In this document: piece after piece, positions 1 to 8,780 of the stretch | How the letters are laid out: each line of letters starts with the position of its first letter | Numbering within the stretch: the stretch's first letter is position 1 | Source of the DNA: Kibdelosporangium persicum | GTDB taxonomy: Bacteria; Actinomycetota; Actinomycetes; Mycobacteriales; Pseudonocardiaceae | NCBI RefSeq assembly: GCF_013280595.1 | Contig: NZ_JAAATY010000029.1 | Coordinates: 1-64,000, forward strand | Direction of reading: 5' to 3' | DNA: 64,000 nucleotides | The notes under the pieces: model-generated | The model's input: the letters and a program-made list of their open reading frames with translations, nothing else | Database searches by the model: none | Told to the model about the DNA's origin: nothing | Program-made: the position numbers and the translations under genes

Positions 1-177
1 AGACGGCGGCGGCCTTCTACCGACAGCGGGGCGTTACGGTGGAGCATGGACGGGTCTTTCTGCTCGGCGGACGAGTTGGTGGTACTTCTCATCCTGCCGC
101 CGAAAGACCCGTCCCCATCCTCAGGCCCTGCCCGGCGTCAACAACCTCATGACCCGCAACACCTAGCGGGCCCGGCG
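1..177. other. Left edge, no gene assigned
   Basis: No gene can be assigned with confidence. Two plus-strand frames stay open from the window edge, one to a TAG at about 163-165 and one to a TGA near 150, so the tail of a gene that starts outside the window is possible. Neither frame has a recognisable motif. The stretch contains the inverted repeat listed separately. Confidence 0.3.
48..114. repeat. 13-bp perfect inverted repeat
   Basis: GGACGGGTCTTTC at 48-60 is mirrored exactly by GAAAGACCCGTCC at 102-114, with 41 bases between. It lies downstream of the minus-strand MerR gene, so it could end that transcript or that of a gene entering from the left. There is no U-tract, and the loop is long for an intrinsic terminator. 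Confidence 0.45.
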
Positions 178-972
178 CTACTCCCAGGTCGCGGTGTCCG
201 GGTCGATGCCGTGGGCGCGTGCGCTCGCGTCGATGATCTGACGGAACCAGGTGGCAAGACCGGCGCGGACGCCGTCGTAGTGGGCCGCGAATCCCGGATC
301 GGCCTCGAACATGCGGCCGAGACAGACCTGCATCCGCCTGGTGAGCGGAAAGTACGAAGCGAAGACGTCGCGGTGCCGCTCGACGAGATGGTTCGCTTCC
401 GGGCTGCCAGGGGTGACCCCGGCGTCCATCGCATCCCCGAGAGCGCGGTCGAGGTCGGCCATGGTGTCGGCGACGGCCTGCCATTCCTCCGGGCCGCGAG
501 AAGCCGAGAGTTCGGCGAACTGCAGCCATTGTGTCGTGTTCCCGTAGAGCTGACGGGCTTGGGCGGGCCACTCCGGGTTCCACTGCGGCCCCAGGATCGC
601 GGCCTGCTGCTCGGCAGTCAGCAGCATGCCGCGCTCGTGGGCGTCGATCATCCGATCCAGTCCGGCGCTGAGCTGCTGGAGGCGATCGATCCGCTCAGCG
701 ACCTGAGTGCGCTGCGCGCGCAGTGCGCCGAGCACGTCCGCGGTTGAGTCGTCCAGGATGGACCGGATACTGTCCAGGCCGAGACCGAGCTCGCGGTAGA
801 TGACGACGCGGTGCAGGCGTTCCAGATCACCGGCCGTGTAGAGCCGGTATCCGGCGGCCGTGCGCAGCGACGGCCGTGCCAGACCGATCTCGTCCCAGTG
901 GTGCAGCGCGCGGACTGTCACGCCCAGACGAGTCGAGACCTCCCCGACGGTCAGGCCGTCGGCGTCAGTCAT
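178..972 (-). CDS. MerR-family regulator with TipAS-type effector domain
   Basis: Predicted DNA-binding regulator, about 264 residues. The N-terminus has the MerR winged helix (LTVGEVSTRLGVTVRALHHW, then a GLARPS-xxGYRLY wing), a short coiled-coil linker near residues 75-115, and a C-terminal helical domain resembling the TipAS antibiotic-recognition fold. Such proteins twist suboptimal promoters after binding a small molecule. I chose ATG at 972 over an in-frame TTG at 978. The start overlaps the stop of the broken TetR gene upstream by 8 nt, so the two were probably co-transcribed. The ligand cannot be read from sequence. Confidence 0.85.
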   Translation of the reverse strand: MTDADGLTVGEVSTRLGVTVRALHHWDEIGLARPSLRTAAGYRLYTAGDLERLHRVVIYRELGLGLDSIRSILDDSTADVLGALRAQRTQVAERIDRLQQLSAGLDRMIDAHERGMLLTAEQQAAILGPQWNPEWPAQARQLYGNTTQWLQFAELSASRGPEEWQAVADTMADLDRALGDAMDAGVTPGSPEANHLVERHRDVFASYFPLTRRMQVCLGRMFEADPGFAAHYDGVRAGLATWFRQIIDASARAHGIDPDTATWE

Positions 973-1306
973 GGTCAACGCTTCGCTGGATGAGTCCGGC
1001 GACCGCGGCCGCCACCGCGGCCCTGCGGCCGGTGAAGGACTCGTGACCGTTCTCCGCCTGCGGCGCCTTCAGTGACCAGGAGGCGGTGTCCCAGCTGGTC
1101 ACCAACGCGACCACCATGGCCATCAGCTCGATCGCCGGGATGTCGGCGCGGATCTGTCCCGCTTGCTGAGCGGCTTTGATCGCGGCGACGTTCCGCCGGT
1201 ACTCGTCGACCTCGGCATCGATGGCCTGCTGCCGCTCCAGCCCGGCCCACAGGTACAGCCGCCGCACGTGCGGCCGCCGCTCGGTCCCGGTGGCGTCGGG
1301 TGGCAT
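965..1306 (-). pseudogene. TetR-family regulator, C-terminal fragment lacking the HTH
   Basis: The reading frame encodes only what looks like the ligand-binding half of a TetR repressor (helices such as HVRRLYLWAGLERQQAI and AIELMAMVVALVTSW). The usual 45-55 residue helix-turn-helix domain is absent. Upstream of the first ATG (1306) the frame runs straight into the palindromic element at 1316-1361, whose translation supplies a meaningless MFIQVRTLITTHEGG leader. I infer that a deletion or insertion event at the palindrome removed the 5' half. The fragment may still be translated and coupled to the MerR gene (8-nt overlap), but it should not bind DNA in the usual way. Confidence 0.7.
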
Positions 1307-1315
1307 GTCACCCCC

Positions 1316-1361
1316 TTCGTGAGTGGTTATCAGGGTTCTAACCTGGATAAACACTCACGAG
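1316..1361. repeat. Dispersed palindrome, copy 1
   Basis: Left arm TTCGTGAGTGGTTATC (1316-1331) and right arm GATAAACACTCACGAG (1346-1361) enclose a 14-base centre that is itself partly self-complementary. This is the most diverged of four copies in the window (others near 21.3, 25.2 and 59.2 kb) and the only one between divergent genes, at the break point of the TetR fragment. Confidence 0.85.
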
Positions 1362-1412
1362 GGTAGATGTGCGTACGGTGTCCCTCGTGTGACGGCCACG
1401 TTTCGTGATGTC

Positions 1413-1441
1413 TTGACCTGGTCCCGATCGGCGCCTATGGT
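1413..1441 (+). promoter_or_regulatory. Promoter of the sialic-acid operon
   Basis: TTGACC (1413-1418) and TATGGT (1436-1441) are separated by exactly 17 bases, a good match to a housekeeping-sigma promoter. Transcription would start near 1448, just ahead of the palindrome at 1451-1471 and about 55 bases before the preferred start codon at 1502. Confidence 0.6.
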
Positions 1442-1450
1442 TCACGACTC

Positions 1451-1471
1451 ATAGGACATCCCATGTCCCAT
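1451..1471. promoter_or_regulatory. Palindromic operator of the sialic-acid operon (candidate NanR-like site)
   Basis: Arms ATAGGACAT (1451-1459) and ATGTCCCAT (1463-1471) are inverted repeats matching at 8 of 9 positions around CCC. The site lies at about +3 to +23 from the predicted transcription start, a classic repressor position. The only local regulator gene in the operon is the GntR/FCD protein at 10870-11580, so I infer that it binds here. Confidence 0.5.
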
Positions 1472-1501
1472 CTCTTGTCGAATCGTTCCCCTGGAGGCGC
1501 G

Positions 1502-3103
1502 GTGTCCGGAACTGGTCAGTCGTTCAGCCGGCGCGACATGTTGCGCTTCACCGGTCTCGCCGGTGTGGCCGCTGCCTTCTCGTCGACGCTCGCCGCGTGC
1601 GGCGGCCCGGCCTCGACGAATGCCACAGGCAACAAGGCCGACTCGATCACCGCGGTGATCGGGTACGGCAACAACCAGACCTGGGACCCGCTACAGACCG
1701 CGTCGGCGTTCTCGATGGCCGCGATGCTGCACTGTTACGAGTCCCTTGTAGAGGGTGACCCGATCACCCGTGAGCCCTACGCGGGGCTGGCCAAGGCCCT
1801 TCCCGCCGACGTCACCGGCACCAGCCTCACCTTCGAGATCAGGGACGGCGCCAAGTGGCACGACGGGCAGCCCGTCACCGCGGATGACGTCGTCTTCACC
1901 TACACCAGGGCACTCGATCCGAAGGAGAACGTGCTCGTCCGGACGTTCCTCGCCGGATGGCTCAACCAGGTCCGCAAGACCGGCGACAACAAGGTCGAGT
2001 TCGTCCTCGACAAGCCGTTCCCCTATGTGCTGCAACGGTTGCAGACCGTCAAGATCGCGCCGAAGCACGTCTTCGACGGCAAGTGGCAGGACGCGGTGTC
2101 CGGCAAGGTCGTCGGTTCCGGGCCGTACAAGGTCGTCGAGCAGGCACCGTTGTCGCACACCCGTTTCGAGCGGTTCGACGGGTACAACGGGCCTCGCCCC
2201 GCGGTGTACAAGACCATGCTGTGGAACTCGATCGTCGAGGCCTCGCCGCGGGTCGCCAAGATCTCCGGTGCGACTCCGGCGGCCCAGATCGTGGAGAACA
2301 TCCCCGCTGCCAACGCCGACCAGTTGCAGAAGGACGGCCGCACGGTCGAGTTCGCCGACGGCGGCAACAACCTGTGGCTGATGTTCAACACCCAGCACGC
2401 GCCCTTCGACAACAAACTCGTGCGCCAGGCCCTGCACCACGCGATCGACAAGAAGAAGATGATCGAGGTCGGGCTCAAGGGCAAGGGCACGCCCGGCACG
2501 AGCTTCATCAACCCGAAGATGGCCGCGTCCCAGCCCGCCGCCAACGACTTCGGCTACAACCCGGACAAGGCCAAGGAGCTGCTCCGACAGGCCGGGGTGA
2601 GCAACCTCCAGGTCACGCTGTCCACGACGAACACCACCTTGGTCGCGGACTGCGTGAACGTGATCAAGGAAGGCTGGGACGCCATCGGCGTGACCACCAC
2701 ATTGGACAGTCAGGACACCAAGGCACTGTTCTCCAAACTGGACAGCGGGTTCGACTTCCACGTCGTGGCGACCACGCAGAACGCCGAGCAGTTCGGCAAC
2801 GACCCCGACCTGCTGATCCGGTACTACTACGCGGGTTCCGGCGTCGCGCCGAAGTACGCCAAGTGGACCGGCCCCGAGGCGCAGCAGTTGCTCGGCCTGC
2901 TCGACCAGGCGACCGCGCAGGCCGACGAAGCGCAGCGCAAGCCGCTGATCAAGCAGGCCCTGGACATGATCGCCGACCAGGCGGTGGTGTACCCGATGGT
3001 GTTCACGCACAACGGCACCGCATGGGATCCCAAGGCGCTGTCCGGCGTCCGCGCGCAGGGCTACCCGGGGATCAACCTCAACCAGGCCAAACCGGTTCTG
3101 TGA
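1502..3103 (+). CDS. ABC transporter substrate-binding lipoprotein, peptide/opine family (predicted sialic acid binding)
   Basis: Extracellular solute-binding protein of the DppA/SBP_bac_5 family, about 533 residues. It starts with a twin-arginine-like lipoprotein signal (FSRRDMLRFTGLAGVAAAF, then lipobox LAAC), so it should be exported and lipid-anchored. GTG at 1502 is preferred because GGAGG lies at 1493-1497; an in-frame ATG at 1463 has a weak ribosome site and falls inside the palindromic operator. It is the first gene of an operon with permease, permease-ATPase and ATPase genes, then sialidases and a neuraminate-lyase-like aldolase. The family usually binds peptides, but the SatABCD sialic-acid importers of Haemophilus ducreyi belong to it, so sialic acid is the contextual guess. 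Confidence 0.85.
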   Translation: MSGTGQSFSRRDMLRFTGLAGVAAAFSSTLAACGGPASTNATGNKADSITAVIGYGNNQTWDPLQTASAFSMAAMLHCYESLVEGDPITREPYAGLAKALPADVTGTSLTFEIRDGAKWHDGQPVTADDVVFTYTRALDPKENVLVRTFLAGWLNQVRKTGDNKVEFVLDKPFPYVLQRLQTVKIAPKHVFDGKWQDAVSGKVVGSGPYKVVEQAPLSHTRFERFDGYNGPRPAVYKTMLWNSIVEASPRVAKISGATPAAQIVENIPAANADQLQKDGRTVEFADGGNNLWLMFNTQHAPFDNKLVRQALHHAIDKKKMIEVGLKGKGTPGTSFINPKMAASQPAANDFGYNPDKAKELLRQAGVSNLQVTLSTTNTTLVADCVNVIKEGWDAIGVTTTLDSQDTKALFSKLDSGFDFHVVATTQNAEQFGNDPDLLIRYYYAGSGVAPKYAKWTGPEAQQLLGLLDQATAQADEAQRKPLIKQALDMIADQAVVYPMVFTHNGTAWDPKALSGVRAQGYPGINLNQAKPVL

Positions 3104-4059
3104 TGGTCATCCTGCGGATGCTGCTCGGCCGGGTGCTGTCGCTCGTGCCGTTGCTGCTCGGGGTCACCCTGTTCGTCTTCGTCGTGATGCGCTTCTCCCC
3201 CACCGATCCGGCGTTGGCGGCGTTCGACGGCGCCAACGCCAGCGCGGAACAGCTGGAGCAGTTCCGGCGGGACAACGGGCTGCTGGATCCGTTGCCGGTG
3301 CAGTACTTCCGGTTCCTCGGGCAGCTGATCCAGGGTGACTTCGGGGTCAGCGTGATCACCAAGCAGCCGGTGGCCGACATCATCACCACCGCGCTGCCGT
3401 TGACCGTCCAGCTGACGCTGATGGGCCTGGTGATCGCGATCGTGCTGTCGGTGCCGTCCGGCGTGATCTCCGCGCTGTTCCGGGACCGCTGGCCCGACCA
3501 GGTCATCCGGATCGTGTCGCTGGCCGGGGTGGCGGCCCCCGCGTTCTGGATCGCGCTGCTGCTGGTCCAGTGGCTCGCCGTCGGCCAGGGCCTCTTCCCC
3601 ACCAGCGGATACGTCAGCATGAACGATTCGTTCAGCGGCTGGCTGAACTCGATGACGCTGCCCGCGGTCGCGCTCGCCATGCCGGTGGCCGCCCAGCTGA
3701 CCCGGATCATCCGCACGTCCATGGTCGAGGAACTGGACAAGGACTACGTGCGCACGGCACGCGGCGGCGGTCTGCCGCCGGTGGTCGTGGTCGGCCGCAA
3801 CGTGCTGCGCAACGCGCTGGTCAACCCGCTCACCGTGCTGGGGCTGCGGATCGGCTACCTGCTCGGCGGCGCGGTGGTGATCGAGACGATGTTCGCGCTG
3901 CCAGGGATGGGACAGAACATGATCCAGGCCGTCACCGACGGCGACACCTCGAAGGTGCAGGGCTTCGTGATCACCATCGCGCTCGGTTTTGTGCTCGTCA
4001 ACCTGGTCGTGGACGTCCTCTACCTGATCGCCAACCCCCGCCTGCGGAGCCACTCATGA
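3103..4059 (+). CDS. ABC transporter permease, DppB-like
   Basis: Inner-membrane permease of about 318 residues with the DppB topology. A first helix at residues 8-30 is followed by a soluble stretch, then five further helices. The coupling-loop region has the family pattern (ELDKDYVRTARGGGLPP) and the family FALPGMGQ segment. The start ATG overlaps the TGA of the binding-protein gene by one base, and its own stop overlaps the next start, so translational coupling is likely. With the adjacent fused permease-ATPase it forms the channel of the predicted sialic-acid importer. Confidence 0.9.
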   Translation: MVILRMLLGRVLSLVPLLLGVTLFVFVVMRFSPTDPALAAFDGANASAEQLEQFRRDNGLLDPLPVQYFRFLGQLIQGDFGVSVITKQPVADIITTALPLTVQLTLMGLVIAIVLSVPSGVISALFRDRWPDQVIRIVSLAGVAAPAFWIALLLVQWLAVGQGLFPTSGYVSMNDSFSGWLNSMTLPAVALAMPVAAQLTRIIRTSMVEELDKDYVRTARGGGLPPVVVVGRNVLRNALVNPLTVLGLRIGYLLGGAVVIETMFALPGMGQNMIQAVTDGDTSKVQGFVITIALGFVLVNLVVDVLYLIANPRLRSHS

Positions 4060-5996
4060 TGCGCCCCGGCCTCACCAGGCGGCTGAGCAACCCGGGAATC
4101 CGGTTCAGCAGGCTCAACATCTCGTCGTGGATCGCGCTCGCGCTCATCGTGCTGCTGGCGCTCGTGGCCGCTCTGGCCCCGGTCATCGCGGGTCACGACC
4201 CGTACCTGACCGGCGCGGCAGTCGACGGGCCGAGCGGCGAGCACTGGCTCGGCACGGACTCCTCGGGCCGGGACATCTTCGCGCGCCTGGTCTACGGCAC
4301 CCGCTGGTCGCTCGCGGTCGGTCTCGGCGCCATCGGGATCGCCCTGGTGGCCGGCGTGCTGATCGGCGCGCTCGCGGCCACGTCAGGCCGCCGGGCGGAC
4401 GGCGTGATCATGCGGGTACTGGACGTCATCATGGCGTTCCCCGGAATCGCGCTCGCCGCGGTGCTCGTGGCGGTGTTCGGGCGCGGCCTGCCAGTGCTGA
4501 TCATGGCGATCGGCTTCCTGTACACACCGTCGATCGCGCGTGTGGTGCGTGCGAACGTGATGGCGCAGTACAGCGAGGACTACGTCGCCGCCGAACGGAT
4601 CATCGGCGCCAAACGCGCCTACATCCTGGCCAAGCACGTCGCGGTGAACTGCGCGGCACCCGTCCTGGTGTTCTGCACGGTGATGGTGGCCGACGCGATC
4701 GTGTTCGAGGCGTCGCTGTCGTTCATCGGCGCGGGCATCCAGCCGCCGGATCCGTCCTGGGGGTCGGTTCTGGCCAACGGCAAGGACCTGGTGCTGACCG
4801 GTGGCTGGTGGGCCACGCTGTTCCCCGGCTTGCTGATCCTGGTCACGGTCCTGGCGCTGAACGTGTTCGCCGAAGGCATCTCCGACGCCTGGGCGACGCC
4901 GTCCGCCCGGCAGGTCAAGGCGGGCCGGGCCGCGAAAGCCGTCGCGATGGCGGAGGAACCGGCCGAGATCCGGCCGATCGCGGGCCTGCACGAGGCCGGC
5001 GAACGGCTGGCACTGCGAGCCCGTGACCTGTCGGACCGGGAGACCGTGCTGGCCGTGGCGAACCTGACGATCTCGTTCCCCGACCGGCACAACGGGGTCA
5101 ACGTGGTCGACGGGGTCTCGTTCACGGTCAGGTCCGGCGAAGTGCTGGGGCTGATCGGTGAATCGGGCTGCGGCAAGTCACTGACCTCGTTGTCGATCAT
5201 GGGCCTGCAACCGGCGACCGCACAGGTGTCCGGGCAGATCCGCTTCGACCACAAGGACTTGCTCGCGTTGACGGCCAGGCAGCGGCGCCGCTACCTCGGT
5301 CACGACATCGCGATGATCTACCAGGACGCGCTCAGTTCGCTCAACCCGGCGATGACGATCCGCTCGCAGCTCAAGCAGTTCACCCGCAGGGGTGGCACAC
5401 GCACCCCGGAAGAGCTGCTGGAACTGGTGAATCTCGATCCCGAGCGCACGTTGCGGTCCTATCCGCACGAGTTGTCCGGCGGACAGCGGCAACGGGTGCT
5501 GATCGCGATGGCGTTGTCCCGCAGCCCCAAGCTGATCGTCGCCGACGAGCCGACCACCGCGCTGGACGTCACCGTGCAGGCGCAGATCGTGAAACTGTTG
5601 CTCAGGTTGCAGGAGGAGCTCGGTTTCGCGCTCATCCTGGTGTCCCACGACCTGGCGCTGGTGTCCGAAGTGGCCGATCGGGTGGTCGTGATGTACGGCG
5701 GTCAGGTCGCCGAGATGGGCACGATCGCGCAGATCATCGGCGCGCCGAGGCACCACTACACCCGGGGCCTGCTGTCCGCGGTGCTGTCGCTGGAGCAGAA
5801 CGAGGCCACGCTCACCCAGATCAAGGGTGTCGTGCCCGCCCCCGCGGACTTCGAGCCGGGGTGCCGGTTCGCCGACCGGTGTCCCGCGGCACGGGCGATC
5901 TGCCACACCGAAGCGCCGCCCAAGCTGGGCGACAACGTGGACCACATGATCGCCTGCCACTTCCCCGCGGAAATGAGGGCGCATGAGCCTGCTTGA
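4056..5996 (+). CDS. Fused DppC-type permease and DppD-type ATPase
   Basis: A 646-residue fusion. Residues about 1-290 are a DppC-like permease (helices at 24-48 and through the 85-280 region, coupling loop YVAAERIIGAKRAYIL). After a charged linker, residues about 340-646 are an ABC ATPase with Walker A GESGCGKS (about 367), signature LSGGQRQR (about 472), Walker B LIVADEP, and the oligopeptide-family C-terminal cysteine cluster (CRFADRCPAARAICH). The fusion is uninterrupted and not a frameshift artefact. A permease-ATPase fusion at this position is also known in the SatC subunit of sialic-acid importers, which supports the substrate guess from the sialidase and aldolase genes downstream. Confidence 0.9.
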   Translation: MMRPGLTRRLSNPGIRFSRLNISSWIALALIVLLALVAALAPVIAGHDPYLTGAAVDGPSGEHWLGTDSSGRDIFARLVYGTRWSLAVGLGAIGIALVAGVLIGALAATSGRRADGVIMRVLDVIMAFPGIALAAVLVAVFGRGLPVLIMAIGFLYTPSIARVVRANVMAQYSEDYVAAERIIGAKRAYILAKHVAVNCAAPVLVFCTVMVADAIVFEASLSFIGAGIQPPDPSWGSVLANGKDLVLTGGWWATLFPGLLILVTVLALNVFAEGISDAWATPSARQVKAGRAAKAVAMAEEPAEIRPIAGLHEAGERLALRARDLSDRETVLAVANLTISFPDRHNGVNVVDGVSFTVRSGEVLGLIGESGCGKSLTSLSIMGLQPATAQVSGQIRFDHKDLLALTARQRRRYLGHDIAMIYQDALSSLNPAMTIRSQLKQFTRRGGTRTPEELLELVNLDPERTLRSYPHELSGGQRQRVLIAMALSRSPKLIVADEPTTALDVTVQAQIVKLLLRLQEELGFALILVSHDLALVSEVADRVVVMYGGQVAEMGTIAQIIGAPRHHYTRGLLSAVLSLEQNEATLTQIKGVVPAPADFEPGCRFADRCPAARAICHTEAPPKLGDNVDHMIACHFPAEMRAHEPA

Positions 5997-6894
5997 ACTT
6001 TCTGACGTGCATGTCGTGCACCGGATCCGGGCACGCCGGTTGTTCGGGCACGACAACGTGTACGCGCTCACCGACGCGAACCTGACCCTGACCGCCGGGG
6101 AAACCGTCGGCATAGTCGGTGAATCCGGCTGCGGGAAGTCCACTCTGGCCAAGGTGATCGTCGGCCTGCAACGCCCCACGCAGGGCACCGTGCGGTTCAC
6201 CGGCAAGCACATCGGCATGATCTTCCAGGACCCGTCGACCGCGCTGAACCGGCGGCTGCCGATCACCAAGATCATTCGCGATCCGCTGGACGTGCACAAA
6301 CAAGGCACTCCGGCCGAGCGAGACGACCGGGTACGCGAGCTGATGTCCCTGGTCGGCCTGCCGGACAGCGTCGCCGACGCCGTGCCGGGCCAGCTTTCCG
6401 GCGGTCAGCGGCAACGGGTCGCGATCGCACGGGCCCTGGCTCTCCGGCCGCAGTTGCTGGTCGCCGACGAGCCGACTTCGGCGCTGGACGTGTCGGTACG
6501 CGCCCAGATCCTGAACCTGCTCGTCGACCTGCGTGAACGGCTCGGCCTGGCGATGGTCTTCATCTCGCACGACATCCAGACCGTCAAGAAGATGAGCGAC
6601 CGGATCATCACGATGTACCTCGGCCGCATCGTCGAGGAAGCCCCGGCCGCGGCCGTTCCAGAGGCCACGCATCACCCGTACATGCGTGCGTTGTTCTCGG
6701 CGACGCCGAGCCTGTTGCACGCCGTGGAGCCGATCGTCCTGACCGGACCGGTTCCGTCCGCGACCAATCCGCCGAGCGGCTGCAACTTCCGCACCCGGTG
6801 CTGGAAGGCGACCGACGAATGCGCGGCGGAACTGCCCGCGCTGGTCACCGCGGGCGCCGGCCACACGTACCGCTGCATCCACCCTGTGCTTTAG
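5983..6894 (+). CDS. ABC transporter ATPase, DppF-like
   Basis: Second nucleotide-binding subunit of the importer, 303 residues. Walker A GESGCGKST lies near residue 45, Q-loop IFQDPSTALN, signature LSGGQRQR near 137, Walker B LLVADEPTSALD and H-loop ISHD. The C-terminus carries the oligopeptide-transporter extension with the Cys cluster (CNFRTRCWKATDEC). The gene overlaps the fused permease-ATPase by 14 nt and is followed after 12 nt by the first sialidase, so transport and hydrolysis genes are expected on one transcript. Confidence 0.9.
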   Translation: MSLLELSDVHVVHRIRARRLFGHDNVYALTDANLTLTAGETVGIVGESGCGKSTLAKVIVGLQRPTQGTVRFTGKHIGMIFQDPSTALNRRLPITKIIRDPLDVHKQGTPAERDDRVRELMSLVGLPDSVADAVPGQLSGGQRQRVAIARALALRPQLLVADEPTSALDVSVRAQILNLLVDLRERLGLAMVFISHDIQTVKKMSDRIITMYLGRIVEEAPAAAVPEATHHPYMRALFSATPSLLHAVEPIVLTGPVPSATNPPSGCNFRTRCWKATDECAAELPALVTAGAGHTYRCIHPVL

Positions 6895-6906
6895 GAAGGA
6901 CGATCT

Positions 6907-8778
6907 GTGCGCAAGACGTTGCTGTTGTCCGCACTGTTATCGGCACTGTCAGCCGGGGCACTGGTCGTGCCGCAACCCGCCTCCGCCGACGAACCATCGC
7001 TGCACCAGCAGGTGTTGTTCAAGGCGTCCCAGGACCCCGGCTACTGGTGCTACCGCATTCCGGCGATCGTGCGCAGCGCGAAGGGCACGCTGCTGGCGTT
7101 CGCCGAGGGCCGCGTGCTGAACTGCGGTGACACCGCCGACATCGATGTCGTGCTGAAACGGTCCACCGACGGCGGCAAGACATGGTCGCCGATGCAACTG
7201 GTCAACGAGGGCAAGGGCGACACGCACGGCAACCCTGTGCCCCTTGTGGACAGTGTCACCGGCCGGATCTTCCTGTTCACCACGTACAACGCGGGCCGCA
7301 CGGACGACAAGGCCTGTGACGTCCCGTGCAAACGCACGCCGTACTTGCAGTACAGCGACGACGATGGCGTGACGTGGTCGGCTCCCGTCGACATGAGCAG
7401 CCAAGTCAAGCTGCCGCAATGGGACTACTGGTACGCGACCGGACCCGTGCACGGCATCCAGCTGACCCGCGGCAAGCACGCGGGACGGCTTGTCTTCGGC
7501 GTGAGCGGCGAGACCAGCGACAACGGCTCCACCAAGTCGGTCGCCAACGACGCCGCTCTGGTCTACAGCGATGATCACGGCAGGACCTGGCAGGTCGGCG
7601 CGGTCGACAGCACCACGTTCCCGGCGGGCGGCCCGTTCACCCAGAAGCCGCAGGAGATCACGGTCACCGAACTCGCCGACGGCTCGGTCTACGCCAGTGC
7701 CCGCGACCAGGGCGGGACGGCCGTCGGCAACCGCAGCTTCGCGATCAGCCGCGACGGTGGCGAGACGTTCAGCACGCCGTTCCAGGCCATTCCCGACCTG
7801 GTGACACCGACCGTCCAGGGTGCGGTGTTGCGGCTGCAGAGGTTCGGCAAGCCGGACCGCATCCTGTACTCCTCGCCGTCGGACACCGACCGGCGCCGCT
7901 GGATGATGATCAGGTCCTCGTACGACCACGGCCGGACCTGGGAGAACGCCGAGCAGGGCACCAGGATCACGTCGGACTGGTCCGGCTACTCCGACATGGT
8001 CCAGATCAGCGGCCCCTGGGCGCGTGACACCGAGATCGGCCTGATGTACGAAGGCGGTCCGGTGGACGCCCGGGACGAGATCCGCTTCGCCCGGTTCACC
8101 GAGGACTACCTCGGCTGGCGTGAGCCGACCGGCCCGACGACCCCGGACGTCTCCAGGACCAACAAAGACGCCTATGCCCTCGGCGAACCGGCCCTGACTC
8201 GTGGCCGGTTCGGTGCGGGCCTCGACCTGGACGGCGTCGACGACTACTTGCGTGTTCCGTATGACCAGGCACAACTTCCTGGCGACGGCGACCTGACGTT
8301 CAGCACGTGGTTCCGTTACGGCGAAACCAAGGGCGATCAGGCGCTGTTCTGGCTCGGCGGGATGGGCAACACCGCGCCGCAGCTGTGGCTGCGCGCCGAG
8401 CCAGGGAACAAGCGCTTGGTCGCACGGATGACCACGCCCAGCGGCAGCGCGTCGATCACCACCACCCAGGCCTACGACGACCAGCAGTGGCATCACGTCG
8501 TGCTGCAACGGTCCGCCGGACAGCTGCTGCTCTGGGTCGACGGTGTCCAGGTCGCGTCCGGCCCGGCGGTCGCGGGCTCGCTCAGCGAGCGGGTGTCGTT
8601 CCAGATCCACGTCGGCGAACGGCAGGACTACCTGCAGCGTTTCGACGGCACACTCGACGAGGTTCGGCTGTACACCCGGGCGTTGTCCCCGGCCGAACTC
8701 GACCGGCTTCGACTGTCCAACGCAGACATCCGTGACCGTCAGGTGTTGCGCCTGCCGCTCGACCGAATCGGAGGCTGA
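6907..8778 (+). CDS. Secreted sialidase (GH33) with C-terminal LamG-like domain
   Basis: Predicted exo-alpha-sialidase releasing terminal sialic acid from glycoconjugates outside the cell; 623 residues. It has a Sec signal peptide (MRKTLLLSALLSALSAGALV, cleavage near PASA-DE). The catalytic propeller (about 35-400) contains the YRIP variant of the FRIP arginine motif, AFAEGR, and five Asp-boxes (STDGGKTW, SDDDGVTW, SDDHGRTW, SRDGGETF, SYDHGRTW). Residues about 420-610 form a concanavalin/LamG-type jelly roll (FGAGLDLDGVDDYLRVPY, LDEVRLYTRALSPAEL), likely carbohydrate-binding. GTG start with AGGAAGGA just upstream. It is followed two bases later by a second sialidase. Confidence 0.92.
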   Translation: MRKTLLLSALLSALSAGALVVPQPASADEPSLHQQVLFKASQDPGYWCYRIPAIVRSAKGTLLAFAEGRVLNCGDTADIDVVLKRSTDGGKTWSPMQLVNEGKGDTHGNPVPLVDSVTGRIFLFTTYNAGRTDDKACDVPCKRTPYLQYSDDDGVTWSAPVDMSSQVKLPQWDYWYATGPVHGIQLTRGKHAGRLVFGVSGETSDNGSTKSVANDAALVYSDDHGRTWQVGAVDSTTFPAGGPFTQKPQEITVTELADGSVYASARDQGGTAVGNRSFAISRDGGETFSTPFQAIPDLVTPTVQGAVLRLQRFGKPDRILYSSPSDTDRRRWMMIRSSYDHGRTWENAEQGTRITSDWSGYSDMVQISGPWARDTEIGLMYEGGPVDARDEIRFARFTEDYLGWREPTGPTTPDVSRTNKDAYALGEPALTRGRFGAGLDLDGVDDYLRVPYDQAQLPGDGDLTFSTWFRYGETKGDQALFWLGGMGNTAPQLWLRAEPGNKRLVARMTTPSGSASITTTQAYDDQQWHHVVLQRSAGQLLLWVDGVQVASGPAVAGSLSERVSFQIHVGERQDYLQRFDGTLDEVRLYTRALSPAELDRLRLSNADIRDRQVLRLPLDRIGG

Positions 8779-8780
8779 TC

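Noticed and set aside
46-747. Plus-strand 233-codon frame at the left edge
   Set aside because: Antisense to the well-supported MerR gene; translation is Pro/Arg-rich without any domain.
1463-1501. ATG 1463 as start of the sialic-acid-binding lipoprotein
   Set aside because: It lies inside the palindromic operator and has no good ribosome site, whereas GTG 1502 is preceded by GGAGG and leaves a normal signal peptide.
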